Origin: Fomes fomentarius
Lineage: Eukaryota > Basidiomycota > Agaricomycetes > Polyporales > Polyporaceae
Direction: 5' to 3'
Assembly: GCA_022606135.1 (NCBI GenBank)
Contig: JABYQN010000001.1
Location: forward strand, 2,728,001 to 2,792,000
DNA length: 64,000 bases
The position numbers were made by a program, and so were the translations under genes. The notes under the pieces are model-generated. The model did no database searches. It was not told the DNA's origin and saw nothing but the letters and a program-made list of their open reading frames with translations. Positions 34,733 through 46,619 of this stretch are shown in pieces (position 1 is the stretch's first letter; each line of letters opens with the position of its first letter).

Positions 34733-37700
34733 TATAGTACAACACAATCGCAACGATAGTCTTAGCACTAAGTGTAACGAGTTGATTGCATGTGTGAACC
34801 GACTTTGGGCAGCAATTGGTGCGATCTCAGTAGTGTATCCCAATCAGGGTGGGGTGGCAGGGAACGCGTTTGAAGAGATAGAAAGGAAAGTATGCTATAC
34901 ATCAAGCGTCTACGGACATTTGCGAGGGAGCGGCGGCATCCCTCAGCGTAGCCTTGGATGTACCGTCTTCATTGACCTGAGCTTCGAGGTCTGGAGCAGA
35001 GGGACCTTCCTTCTCAAGCGAGACCCCCGGCTTCCTGCACTATTTCGAGGAAGGGGTACGCACCTTCTTGACTGGAAACGGGTGCTTGAGTTGGCAATCG
35101 ATCACATAGCACACACAATGGTCGGTAACTATTCGAAGTGACAGGTAGAAGGGGCGGTTACTTCTGGACAGCGTATGCCCCTTTCCAGGACTTCTTGAGG
35201 AGGCTTTTTCGTGCGTCCTAGGTAAGACGGCGCGCAGCAAGGTACTGATTGATTGCGATGAGCAGCAGGACCTCCAGTGCTAGCAGGCTGAAGACTAACC
35301 AGCCACACTTGTCCGGGAACCTCCTGCACTCGAAATTCCCCTGTGTTACGTCGACATGGAGAGCTGACCAGGTACACATCGCGAGTGTGCTGATGCAACT
35401 CGAAAGAATGGTGAAGGTGCCGCGGAACTGTGGTTCTTGCTACCAAGCCACGAGTGTCTTCTGGGTCCATGCTGGGTGCCCTGAAGACAAGAAGCCGAAC
35501 TCAAGTGTCGTCTTATGACCTGCCCGTAGGACAGATGGTAAATTTAGCCAGTAACCGTGGTGACCATAGAACTTAGCTCGCAACCCCATTCGGCGTGATA
35601 TTCACCGATTGGGTACTGATTGTGTCCTGATTGTGTCCAAGTGTTCAATTCCTGTCCACCAACTGTCCACTATGTGGTTTTCCGTGGCAGAACAGTGTCA
35701 TACGATAGTCAGTGTCGCCTTAGTAATCAGGGTCCCGGTTTGTCAAGGGGGAAGTCTGGGTGCAGCCAACCTTCCTCAATCAGTAAGGCTTAGGAGTGCA
35801 TACGGGAGCTCACCGGAGGGCCATAGACGATACTTAGCGGGCGAATGGTAAACCATGCTGACATAACTACCTCCAGGGCCATCCAGCAGGGGCTGCTGCC
35901 AGTGGCGGCACAATCGGTGCAGAGGATGTCGGCTATATGGTTCAGTTCAGAATTCAGATCGGGCACATCGACAACATGAATACTCAGGTCGCTTGGTGAA
36001 GAAGGATGTCTTTGAATATGGACAGATTTATCGTAACCATCGAGATGTCCTCAATTGTCCGATTTCCAGCTGGGAGGATGCGAGGGGGATACCCGTAACT
36101 GTGTATGCGTCTTGAGCTCTGTGACTTTGTGGTGGTGAGAAGATGGCAGATATGCCGGACGAGCACTCCGGGCAAAACATGGGAGAGGTGGAAGAAGGTT
36201 CTGCGGACGGGAGGTTCAAACGAGTGATATTGGCAGCATGGGCTACACCAACAAAAACAGGGATGCGGTGCGATGTACTAGGCTGATGGGAAGTCTTATG
36301 AGTGCGCACCAGTTACTACTGCTTATGACTCTCGACCGAGAGGCGGGAGAACGTGGTTAGGCTGGCAGGTTACAAACAGTCAGAGATTTCCGATAAGATT
36401 GATATCTGCTTGATCCTGGTAGTCCCTCACTGATAGACTGCATGCTGTCGGGGGGTGGAACATTGGCTGACATGGTTAGGGAGACCAGTCAAAAACAGGA
36501 CGCACCACTCGAATATCGTCCAAGTCTCCCTGCACCTCCTGGTTACAGGGATCATCCCAATTATTTCCATGACGAATAGCGGTCAGATCGCCTCGAGAGG
36601 AAGGCCGTGAAATGTCGTTTGAGTGGATGGACCTCGAGCAGATAGACCTCAACCGGCCCATGGATGAGGTAGGGAGTCGGAAAGGTTGTCATCAGGCATG
36701 AGTCGAAAAGGTTGTCATCACACACGGTCGGGGCATCCAGAATGTATTGGGAGCGCGAGGATATCGAGAAAGATGAAGATAGTATGGCGCGAACAAGACC
36801 GTTCCAGACAGGAGGTGTGGCTCACTGGCGGGGGGCGCGGAGTTGGGATCAAGCGACTCGCGCCGAAAACGGCGGGCGACTCATCTTGTTCCCTACCACC
36901 ACCCTCTTCCTCAGTAGTCTGTTCCGCGACGTCAGCCTTATCTCCAATATCGCTCACCTCGTACACGATTTTCTCGCCATCTGTGTGCGCGACTGCATAG
37001 GAGGGTTGGGCTAACCAGACGCTACACTGTTCAACCATGGTCTGGGGCCGAGATGATGTTGCCAGCTTCGCATCAAGTATCTTTTCACGCCCTTGAAGTA
37101 CCGGTTCTTGTCGTCGTCCGCTTCTACTCCAAGGCACACCCTTGAAGATCAGCCAGGGCATTGGACTTGAGGTTTTCGGCATCACACGAAGCGAGTACAG
37201 CGATTATGCTGTGTTGGACAGTGCAATCGCTGTTCATTATTCGGCCAAAGACCGTTGTAGCTCGCGCCTTGCGTATGAGTAGTGCATGAACTCGGCTGCG
37301 TATAGCTCGAGTGGTGAGGTACGTCTTTACTTGTCTGTTTTCCTTCTGGGCACTTTGTCATCGCCACCGCGATGGTGGAGTATCCAGCTTCAAGCATTCT
37401 TCTGTGCAATATCGTCGTCACTGGCGAGATTCCGTGCACTTCATAGTGAGGAAACTTACCTCGTATTGAACTTCGCTCTCTTCCCGTCGACTTCGTGAGT
37501 AGAGCGCCCGGATAGTTCCTTTTGCTTTTTAGCGGGGTGTTTTTTCTACCTTCATTCCGCGGTGAATTCTAGGGATGCAGTCCAACATATCTATCATCCT
37601 CGTATCCCGCATTTTGCGCATCAGCAGGACTCACTCTCATCGTTGAGACGTGTCCTCGGTTTTTTGTCGTGGCTGAAGGCCAATATGTGTTGTGTCTTGA

Positions 37701-38377
37701 TGGAACTCCGATGGACATGTGTATCCCGTTATGTACGTACATGTATCGTGCTCTCGTGGAGCAATGTGGCGTCGTGGTTGATTGTACGGGTTTCCTATGC
37801 GAGGTGTCAGGGTTGGGGATCAGACGTGGCAAGATGGAATTGGGAATGAGGGCAGATGTACGCCCTACCTCACCTTCTCGCGGCGGAGCTGCGCGTTGTG
37901 AAAGACAAGTTGGCCACATGTGTCGCATGGCTGCTTGTGACATTTGATTACATTTGGACCAGAGCCAGAGTTCAATACCACGGCGTCAAGCGTTGTCTTC
38001 ACAGAAGGCGAGCAAGGAGTTGATGCGACATGCACTGGATCCATGTAGGACTTGATCCACAGCCTTGGCTGGGGAGGTGTCCACGCTGCCAAAACCGGAT
38101 GTGCTGCATGCGCGCCCGAGACGAACGTAACACCTAGTCATCGTTCCCCGTTTCGTTGACCTTCCTAAACCAGCTGTGCGATATAAGGCGGGCGCGCTTG
38201 CATCAGCCAGCTTCTCACTCTCCTCTTGCCCACCAACATCCAGGAGATCGTTACACGGGGGCAATAGAGAGCCGCCACTCTTTGTTGCCTGCCTGTGTAC
38301 CCTGTCACCTTCCATACTATCGCTCGACAGCCCACGATAGACGCGCCTTCACCATCACTCGTTCCAATCATCTCCAA
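34733..38377. other. 3.6-kb gene-poor region
   Basis: Apart from one possible membrane-protein exon (35218-35340, minus), I recognise no gene. Several ORFs of 60-180 codons exist, for example 34599-35141 (+), 36718-37185 (-) and 37569-37943 (-), but they lack family motifs and splice-linked neighbours. No terminal repeats, transposase or reverse-transcriptase motifs were seen. TATAAG at 38182-38187 probably belongs to the gene that follows. Confidence 0.4.
35218..35340 (-). other. Possible last exon of a small membrane protein
   Basis: After a CACAG acceptor the minus strand reads GNFECRRFPDKCGW followed by LVFSLLALEVLLLIAINQYL and ARRLT, then a stop at 35218. A cysteine-containing loop and one strong hydrophobic span resemble the end of multi-span membrane proteins common in Agaricomycetes. 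I could not find the upstream exons, so this may be a relic. Confidence 0.25.
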
Positions 38378-39036
38378 ATGCAGTCGCCATCGCAAAAGCC
38401 TCAGCGAGGCGGTCACGTCCGACGCCCCTCACTTTCGTTCCAACCTCTTTACTTCCCTGTCGATAGGCAGTTTCCTCTCTACGCCCACTGCAATGCTCCG
38501 CATCATCAACGAACCGCGCGCCCCCGCTACAACTCCAGTTTTAGCCTCTCGACTCGTCGACCGGATCTCATGGTCGGTCTCTTTCACCACCACGCTCTTG
38601 TAAATTGCGCCGTAAGATTCTCACGGCGAACATGTCGACAGCAAACCATTGACTATCGTTACACCCACAAGGGTCGACGGTCGAGCTTCGCCTTGGTAAG
38701 TCGTGTTGCGTCTTCAGTGTCTCTTGCCTTGCGAACCTCTTCTCCAACGCAGTGTGATATCTTTGAGCTCGAGGAGGAGGAAGTTGAGATTGAGATTTCA
38801 TCCGTGCTCCCCTCTGCCCCCGACTCCGCCTGCTCGATCTCAACAACGCAAAGCGTCAAAAACCGTATGAAGGCCGTCCTGATCGTGCGTGTTCCCTCTG
38901 CCTTCTACATGTGCCATTGCTGACGTCTTACCAGGATCTTGTCCACACCTTTAAAACAACGTGGAGCCGTGCGCATTCCATGCGGATGCAGGTCGTAGAG
39001 CCTGCGGACCGCTCAGTGAGAGTTGATCTTCTCTAG
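38378..39036 (+). CDS. Hypothetical protein with acidic segment, three exons
   Basis: Three phase-0 exons, 38378-38695, 38753-38884 and 38935-39036, joined by consensus GTAAGT...CGCAG (57 nt) and GTGCGT...CCAG (50 nt) introns, give 183 aa. That three exon lengths and both junctions keep one frame is the main evidence. Residues 1-106 are basic and rich in Pro/Arg/His. Exon 2 carries FELEEEEVEIEISSVLP. The C-terminus has KNRMKAVLI, then DLVHTFKTTWSRAH and ends VRVDLL. A TATAAG at 38182-38187 and a pyrimidine-rich leader precede the ATG; the frame is open further up to 38156, but that ATG lies before the TATA. No family recognised and no targeting signal. Confidence 0.4.
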
Positions 39037-39296
39037 ATCATATAACCCATTTATATCTACAACGCATTGCATACCACCGTCATTCATACATATGTCATAG
39101 CCATACTGTACAGTAGAGAATCCACCGTGTTCATACTCGCCTTGTCTGTCGCAATAGAGATTCGTCAATCCAACGCCTTCCCCGTTATGGCGCTTATTAA
39201 TTCAAGTTATATCATAAATTTCCGTGCTGTACAAATTAGGCCATGTCTACCCAAAAAGAAACTTGTCATGCATTCATGAGCGCTTCGCATCCTACC

Positions 39297-39747
39297 ATGT
39301 CTTTCGTCCAAGCCCTCCGACGACAAACACGCCTGCACGCGTTTTGGACCCCACGACGATCCCTTGCTAGCCAGAGCGCGGCGACGGCGGCGCAGGGCAC
39401 TCCAGACGCCGTTGGGAAGTCTACAAAAGCCGATGGTAAGTGCTACGCTACATGCGGCTCGTCCGATCAATCCCTCTGAGTGGCCATGGCTCCTGCCTGC
39501 AGCTCCCAGTGCAAAACCGAGCCTCTCTTCGTGTCCGGAAAACACGGTCATGCCGGGTCTGGCGTACCTGAAGGACCAGCAAGAGGTCCTCGCGCTGGCA
39601 GACGACGCGTACCCGCCATGGCTCTGGACGCTGCTCAAGCCGAAACAGCTGCCTGATGACGGACCGGGAGGCAAGGCGGAGAAGGTGCGGCTGCGGAAGG
39701 CGAACAGGCAGAGGATACGGGAGCAGAACTTCATGAAGACTCAGTGA
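39297..39747 (+). CDS. Mitochondrial large-subunit ribosomal protein mL54
   Basis: Component of the mitochondrial 54S/39S ribosomal large subunit (yeast Mrpl37 family). Two exons, 39297-39435 and 39503-39747, give 127 aa. The start MSFVQALRRQTRLHAFW plus TPRRSLASQ is an arginine-rich mitochondrial presequence. The conserved core is CPENTVMPGLAYLKDQ, then LALADDAYPPWLWTLL and the C-terminal VRLRKANRQRIREQNF with MKTQ. A second in-frame ATG at 39243 exists, but 39297 gives the better presequence. The gene converges on the RING ligase gene. The assignment rests on the CPE...LKG/D, YPxWLW and RKANRxxIxxxNF pattern. Confidence 0.9.
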
Positions 39748-40133
39748 TGGGCTGCCTGGGCACTGCATGCTCGTTGTCGCTGTTTGGTTGTTCTGTGAGT
39801 GTGTCTTGTCAATTCCGGGAAGACTTTGTGCGGGATGTGCTCACAGGGACGATCGGTCTAGCTGCGTACATGTATACTCTGCTATATTTTCTTTGCTAAT
39901 GCTACCCTCCCGAACTTCCATGCGCGACATCTATGTGTGTGATGCAGCTCTCGGGGCATACTAGCTCTGAAGCTCTAAAACATCCGTAAGAGCGATCTGC
40001 CAACTTCAACTCAGTCAGTCGCAAGATCATGAGCATCTACAGATTGCTGGATTCATTGTGCACTGTCAAATGTACGAAGCAACGGATGGTACGTCTATAC
40101 AATCTAGGTACCGACGCAACGTAACTCTACCAC
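39748..40133. other. Intergenic between converging genes
   Basis: 3' flanks of mL54 and the RING ligase; nothing recognised. Confidence 0.5.
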
Positions 40134-42771
40134 TCAAGCCGCAAATGATCCCAGCGTGAATAGGGTCTGTTTCTGCTTGCCCTTCCCCTTTTTCTTTCCG
40201 CCCGCACCGGTGGCCCCCTGACTGCCACTATCGCCCTCACCATTCGCGGCATCTTCTGCAGGCGCTGCTGCCCAGCTGCCTCCTGAGCCGTTTCCGTTCT
40301 TGCCGCCGCTCGTCCACGCTGGCTGGGCCGGCGCGCTCTCGCCCAAGATCTTCCGCAACGACTGATTGCCTCCGACTGCAGCTCTCGGGACCCGCGGTGC
40401 GTTGGTGGCGGGCAGCTCTGGGAACGCAGATTTCGAGAGGACGGCGGGTCCGGCCTTAGCTCTAGCTCCGGGTCCTGGGACGGACGTCGGTGCTCTTGGT
40501 GCGGGGGCTGGCGATGAGGACACGGTAGCGGCGGAGGCCGACGCCCATGGCGTCAGGCGTTGAGGCTGGCGGAACGACGTCGCGGTCGAGGGAGTGGGAG
40601 CCACGCCTGGGTTTAATGGGGGGAAGGCATTTGCTGCAGGGGCGACGCGAGATCCTGATGGGCCGGATGACGAGGAAGCTTGAGCAGGTGAAGATCCGGC
40701 GGCGCGCGCGACACGATCCCACAGCTGGCGAGACTGAGCAGAGGAGCGCGTCGCGGTGGAATGTTTTGCGTTGAGTACGCGTCCGCTCGTGACCCCTGCC
40801 CACTCGGAGCCTGTCGTGGTGGGAACGAGCTCGGGGAATTGGTTCCGTTGCTGTGTAGTGCGTTAGTTGTAAGTATGTGGCGGACATTGATAGGAATTGG
40901 TTATTAGGAGAGTGACGTACCTCAAGCTTAAATCCATTCCAGGCACTGAGCAAGTCGCGCTTCTTATCTTCCTCGTCAATGGCGTCCACGAGCACGTTCA
41001 CGACGCTCGCCGTGCCGTCCAGGTTCCGATCGAGGATGCTCCACACCGTCGAAATGAGGTCGCGCGCCGCGCTCTCGGTCGCGCGATACGAGCGAACTGC
41101 AGCCTTGACCGCGGGGATGGCGTTGGTCGGGTTCGGCGCGAGGCTCGCCACGCGTGCAACGAGGGCAGAAAGCCGGGGGTCCCCGTCGGCGGGCGAGGGC
41201 GAGGGCGACTGTCGCCGACTGTTATTCGCTTGCTGACTTGCACCGTTAACGGCGGTGAGATTGCCGCCGAACGCTTCTCTGCGTCGCGCACCCGCGGCCT
41301 GGGGGCGCGACCCAGTCGCCCCAGGAGGCTGGGCCGTGGGCGGGGCGTGCGGTGGAGGCTCGCGTTCGCGTTCTCTGTCGCCTCTATCGCGCCGGCCGCG
41401 TCTCGCGGGCCCACCTCCCACTTCTTCAAACTCGAACTCGGCCTGGACGCGCCGGGCGTCTCGTTTATCGCGCGCGGACATCTCTGCGCCGTGTTCCTCG
41501 ACCTGGTGCGCCTTGAGGTCGATTGCGGAGCCGAAGACGACAAATTTGCGGGCGAGGCATTCCGCACGCCGACATGGGAAGTGGGCGTGCATGAAGTGCT
41601 CTTCCTATAGATCGTTCCCATCGTTGTGATGGACAAGTCAGATACAGTTTTGGGTTGGGGTTCGACTAAGCATATTTAGTACTCACTAGTGCCTCATAAT
41701 TACGGAAACTGGATAATTGCGAGGAGGGGGAAATGATAAACGACGGCACTAGACAGACACGCATGAGGATTCACATACTATTGATCCTTGACTTCATTGC
41801 GCTTGCAGATGAAGCATTCTTCGTGCCTTTCACGCATGTGCGAATAAATTTCGTCATCGCCAAAGAAGCATTCTCGACAAAACTCGCAGAATGGATGAAC
41901 ACCGCCCTCAATTTGCTGCTGCTTGCCGTGATCACGTCTGTGACCCCTCTGCATCGAGGGTACATGCAGAGGAAGGATATTTGGGTCGTAGAGGGCGTGT
42001 TCATGCGCGAAAACCTTCTTCAAGCGTATACACAGATCGCTGACGGAGGTCGATATACTCATATACCTATGGCAGTCGAGTGTAGCACGACTCACCACAT
42101 GAGTTTGCCATGGGTCGCACGGGTGTGTAGCTTGAGATCACTCCACCCGTTGCCTATGAAGCTGCACTGGGGATCGGGACAGTTGAAGCGGAGGAGAATG
42201 AGCGTGTCCTCCATCATCTCCTGGGTTTCAAAAGATATTGCGAGCTTGGCATCCTTGTATGGTACGCGGTCTGGCGTGTAGGAGGCCCATAGGTCGTCGG
42301 CAGACGTGGTGAATATGACGGAGGGTTGGGGTTCCTGATACTAGTGGGTTAGGGCGCGCAGTTTACGTGTTGCGGTGCCGACAGTGCGGACGGACGGACC
42401 TTGCAGAATGTGCATTCCAGTTTCTTGTAGAGAGCACGGAGGCGCAAGGCACAGACATGGCAAGTCCGATGGTTGCATTCGGACACTGACCAGTACTTGA
42501 CGGGCTCAGCACAGATCCAGCAGACGGTGCCATCGTCGACGGTGCCTGCGTCAGCGTCGGCAGCAGCAGAATCCTTAACATCTCCCGGGGAGGCGGTTTG
42601 CTTGTCCTCAGAGTTGGGAGCCAAAATGGTGTCAGACTTGGAGATCTGGGCTGGATCACGGAGAGCACCATTCAGGTTCTTCTGGCCTCCACGGCCACGG
42701 CGGCCCCTGTTCCCTCCGCGTCCGCGGTTGTTGGGAGTATGTGTGTGAGTAGCAGTAGCAGCAGTCGACAT
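40134..42771 (-). CDS. RING E3 ubiquitin ligase of the HEL2/ZNF598 type (ribosome quality control)
   Basis: HEL2/ZNF598 ubiquitinates small-subunit proteins on collided ribosomes. The N-terminus is RGG-like (NNRGRGGNRGRRGRGGQKN). The RING follows: CWICAEPVKYW, CNHRTCHVCALRLRALY, CTFCK, spliced at CTFCK to EPQPSVIFT. Then come the family's C2H2 fingers: CPDPQCSFIGNGW, HGKLMCDLCIRLKKVF, HPFCEFCRECFFGDDEIY with HMRERHEECFICKR, and HFPCRRAECLARKFVVF. The long C-terminal half is disordered with charged and Pro/Ser/Ala-rich stretches, a conserved block around ESAARDLISTVWSILDRNLD, and ends QKQTLFTLGSFAA. Several 50-90-nt introns break the finger region. The gene is divergent from the methyltransferase gene with 340 bp between. 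Confidence 0.9.
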
Positions 42772-43111
42772 GGTCGCGATGTGTGTTGGGCAGCGAAGAG
42801 AGAAGGAGAGGCAGACGAGGGAGGGCCAGGCGGAACCGGCGACGGAATGACTGGGAGGACGGAAGCGCCGGGGGCTGGCGGGGTTGCCGGATATGGGAAG
42901 GGAAGAAAGGTTCCGGTGGATTATGTATGATGGTGGGGATCAGGGGGACTCTGGGAGGAGGACAACAAGACTGGATCGCTTGGATCGGCTGAGAGAGCCC
43001 TGCCATCAACCCCTATAATATCTCAGATTACCAGAGATCAAAAAACAGCATGACCCCCGTACATATACCAACCCGCCCTGCCTTCTCCCGCCCCGACCCA
43101 CTCCCCTCTCC
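42772..43111. promoter_or_regulatory. Divergent promoter region, RING ligase / methyltransferase
   Basis: A 340-bp interval between two ATGs facing away from each other. A TATAAT-like sequence lies near 43014, and the final 80 bp before 43112 are strongly C-rich. Probably a shared bidirectional promoter. Confidence 0.5.
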
Positions 43112-45948
43112 ATGGACTACCCCCGTCGCTCCGTCTCAGACATTACAGACACTGACAGTCTCTCCCACCCCGAGTCCAGCCGCAAGTCACACTATGGTCC
43201 CCGCGGTCGCCAGTTTCTGAACAAGTATGGCTCCAAGGTCCATGCCTATGAACCCGCAAAGGCACCATGGCCCCTCTCGTACGACAAGCCCTCGCTCGAA
43301 CTGTAAGCCGCGCGACTCTGATATGAATGCATAGCGTGCCTCCATCTGATGATCGTGATCGACGCAGGGAGATGATGGACACCGCGCTTACATCTGCCTA
43401 CAAGGGCGCGGTTTCGCTCGTCGACCACAAGGGCAAGGAACCTGCTCGCTGCCTCGACATTGGCACTGGGGTGAGTGCTGTAGTCACTATCACCCCCCCA
43501 GACCCTTCTAGGTGCCGGCCTTGTGGGCTTTGCGGCTTGCCGTCATGCGTAACCGCACCCCGCCCATCGGCACACTTACCGGGTCCCGACATTCGTGTGA
43601 CCTACTATTTCCCCTCGTCGTATGCCGTAATTGGCGGCACGCCTCGTCCACTCTCCTGTGTTCCAGCATCGTACATCTGCATTGCCTGTGGCTATTTCGA
43701 GATTGCCTGAGCAGAGCACACAGTACGATCTCCACAGGCGAGACCTTGGGGAGATTGCGCTGGGTGCTCTCAGCTTCGATGTACCTGGCGACGGCATATT
43801 TGTAATGGCGTGATACTACCCCCAATCCTCAACTTGCTCGCCGTAAGGTTTGGGCCTGACTCATGTCCGATTAGCTAGGTCTTTGGGTCACCCAGTCCGC
43901 TAAGTACTGGAGAAATTCGACATTTGTATGTACCTCGCAACAGTCTCCAATGCATACAGCGTTATCGACTCCTGTCATACCTTAGGTTGGCTTCGACCTT
44001 GTAAATGTCCAAATCCCGCTGAGTATCCTCGAACCGGACGAGGCAAGTCGCATAGAGTGGGTGTACGGCAACATGTAAGTCTCGATTCATAGTCCTTGCG
44101 CGTGCTATCACTGATCACATCGCAGTTTGACCGGTCCATTACCATTCGAAGATGAAGAATTTGATCATGTACGAATCACCGAAGTCGCGCTAGGCATTCC
44201 TGAAAATAAGGTAGATAGTCTTTATTCCTTGGAAGCAAACCTCACTCCTTTTCAATGTTGCCCTCACCTCACGCAGTGGAACCCAGTCTTCGAGGTGCGT
44301 GCTGCGAACTGTCATATTCACACCGGTGTCATCTCAACCAATCGGTGTAGGAAGTACGTCGAGTTATGAAGCCTGGAGCAACGATCGAGATTATCGAAGA
44401 AGGTACCGTTCGCACAGGTTTCACTGAAGTCTTGTTCCAACTCTAAAGCTTCGTCCAGATGCTATCTTCCCCATTCTCCCACGGTGGTTCACCGAACCAC
44501 TCCACGCACGAACACGATGGCCGTCGATCAGCATGCAGGACGGCTCAAAATTCTTCTCAAATCCACAAGTGACACCAAATGCTGACATCGCACACGAGTA
44601 CGAACTACTCGAGATCCTCTACAACAAGGTGTTTGACCGACGCTTCATCAACACGAGACCTAGCTGTAAGCGTGCCCTCCTTTTTCCGCTCAATATATAC
44701 TTAGCAGACATCGTCTCTCTCTCTCTCTCTACGCAGCCGTCCTCCCTGCAGCATTCTCCACTATCTTCGCACACGTCGTCTCCCCACCCGTACTCACCGT
44801 CCCCATGCCGCCCCTGCCCCCAGTCCAGTCCCGCCCACGCCCGCGCAGCTCACAAGGTTCTCGACACTCCGACTCCATCTACGGCGACCCAAACCTGCTA
44901 TACGACGCCGAGGCTGAGGGCGAGATGTCACTCGCGACGGTCGGCACGCCGGTCCCACGCAAGAAGGCTGTCAAGAACGGCTCGAAGAGCAACCGGCAGT
45001 CGCTCCACGGCCCACCACCCACGGCGTCGAAAACGCGGGCGCCAAGCAGCCCGCTCGTGCGCTCGCACTCCGAGAACAACGTGACAAGTCAAAAGTCCAA
45101 CGGGCCAGGGAGCTCCAAGCCGTCGAGGAGCGCGTCCTCGACCAGCCTGCACAATGGACACGGGCACTCGCACATCTACTCGAACGGGCACCCACCACCG
45201 CTTCCGCCTCCATTGCCGACCTCTCCGCAGGCGTCTGGTTCCAGCTCCGTGTTGGCGTCGTCCAGACAGGAGAGCCTCGACGGGCACCCTCACTCGCCCT
45301 TGACGCGCTCGTCGCAGCACTCGGACTCGTCGACGTCGCTGCAGTCGATGATGTCGAAGCGGACGGCGGCGATCCAGGACCTCGCGGCCGTGAGCACGAT
45401 CATCGGGGAGAAGTCGCAGATCGAGATGTTCCCGATCGACGCGCTGCTCATGTTCGACGTGCACTCGCTGTGTCTGCATCTGCGGCGCGCGCTCGGCGTC
45501 GTGCTTGCGATTCGGGAGGCGATGTGGGAGGAGCTGCAGAGTCTGGTGACGAGCCCCAGGCCGGATGTCGATCTGGACAAGTATGGCTTCTTCGTGCATG
45601 AGGACACGATCGAGAGCATCCGGGCCAAGTATGTGCAGTTGCTCGATCAGTATAAGAAGTGCGTCTTGCCTCGATTCCCCTCCGCTTTGCTTCGCGTGTG
45701 TTGGTTCGACTGTGGCTGACGAGTCCGCTCACCTTTGCAGCGACATGCACGTGCGAATGTCCCTCTGGAACTCGCTCGTCCACTTCGGATGGGACTATCC
45801 ACAACGAGACCCGATGTCCAAGGCGGAGGAGATGGAGGAGATGCGCCTTCGCGAAGACATCCTCATGGCCCGCCGGAAAGCGGGTGCGGAGAACGAGCGC
45901 GAACCAGCGTGTCGCGCCGTCCGTGTCCTCGTTGGCGCCAAGTCATAA
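43112..45948 (+). CDS. SAM-dependent methyltransferase-domain protein with long disordered insert
   Basis: Ten exons: 43112-43302, 43368-43470, 43875-43925, 43986-44074, 44126-44210, 44277-44294, 44351-44402, 44459-44665, 44737-45658 and 45741-45948; all phases agree, 641 aa. The Rossmann methyltransferase core has motif I CLDIGTGLGLWVTQSAK, the acidic loop VGFDLVNVQIP, motif II/III FDHVRITEVALGIP and VMKPGATIEIIEED. Residues about 280-450 are Ser/Pro-rich and disordered. The C-terminal part (IGEKSQIEMFPIDALLMFDV through LVHFGWDYPQRD) is predicted helical and is common in Agaricomycete members. The substrate is unknown. Oddities: an 18-nt exon 6 and a 404-nt intron 2, much longer than the other introns. 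A (CT)n tract precedes the exon 9 acceptor. Confidence 0.88.
44712..44731. repeat. (CT)n dinucleotide tract next to a 3' splice site
   Basis: A run of CT units in the intron between methyltransferase exons 8 and 9, ending just before ACGCAG. It probably serves as an extended polypyrimidine tract. Boundaries approximate. Confidence 0.75.
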
Positions 45949-46619
45949 CGTTCTCCCAGACACGGCGAGGTACTCATGCGTTACCGATATGTACTCCTCG
46001 ATCCACGTCTTCATGTTTCCCGTACCATATATACCTAGTGATGATATATCTATCTGCTGTATCCTACTCACTCACCACTAATTACCCAGTTCCTTAGAGC
46101 GTCTTATGTTGTATGTCACCATGCTTTTGACCTGTTGTGCATACTGTGCTGTGTCTTCTTGAATACTACGTACATGTTCTTATCACATCCCTAGCTGGAC
46201 TCCATTCGTCGGACGTGCTGGCTGATAGATCCAACCGCAAATTTGGACTGCGCTTCACAGTTGTAGAACACCTTCCTGGTGTGGGATACTGAGAGACACA
46301 AAGGGAGGGCTCGGACTCTATGGTGACGTTCTCACCACCCTGTATATTACGTTCAACTTGACCTCCCGAGTCCGCGCTTTAACATTGATAGCCTAGTGGC
46401 TGGATGGAGGATGGAAGAGATACTCAGGCCTCAGGGATGGATAATCTTTCCTGCTTACTGCTCCTCGCCAGCCCCGTAACTCGAGTGCTTTTGACCCAGT
46501 AAGCCATTGCAGCAGTACTCGAGAACGCGGTTCTAGCATTTATTGTGAGACGCTAGCTCACATGGCCAAAACTATCATATCTGTGCTACATACCGTTCAG
46601 AACTCCTATTTCCAGTTCC
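45949..46619. other. Intergenic between converging genes
   Basis: 3' flanks of the methyltransferase and the first reductase copy; no coding signal recognised. Confidence 0.5.

Noticed and set aside
34733..38377. Transposon in the gene-poor stretch
   Set aside because: I looked for terminal inverted or long direct repeats and for transposase, integrase or reverse-transcriptase motifs and saw none.
44928..45599. 223-codon minus-strand ORF opposite the methyltransferase gene
   Set aside because: Arginine-rich shadow of exon 9 with no family similarity.
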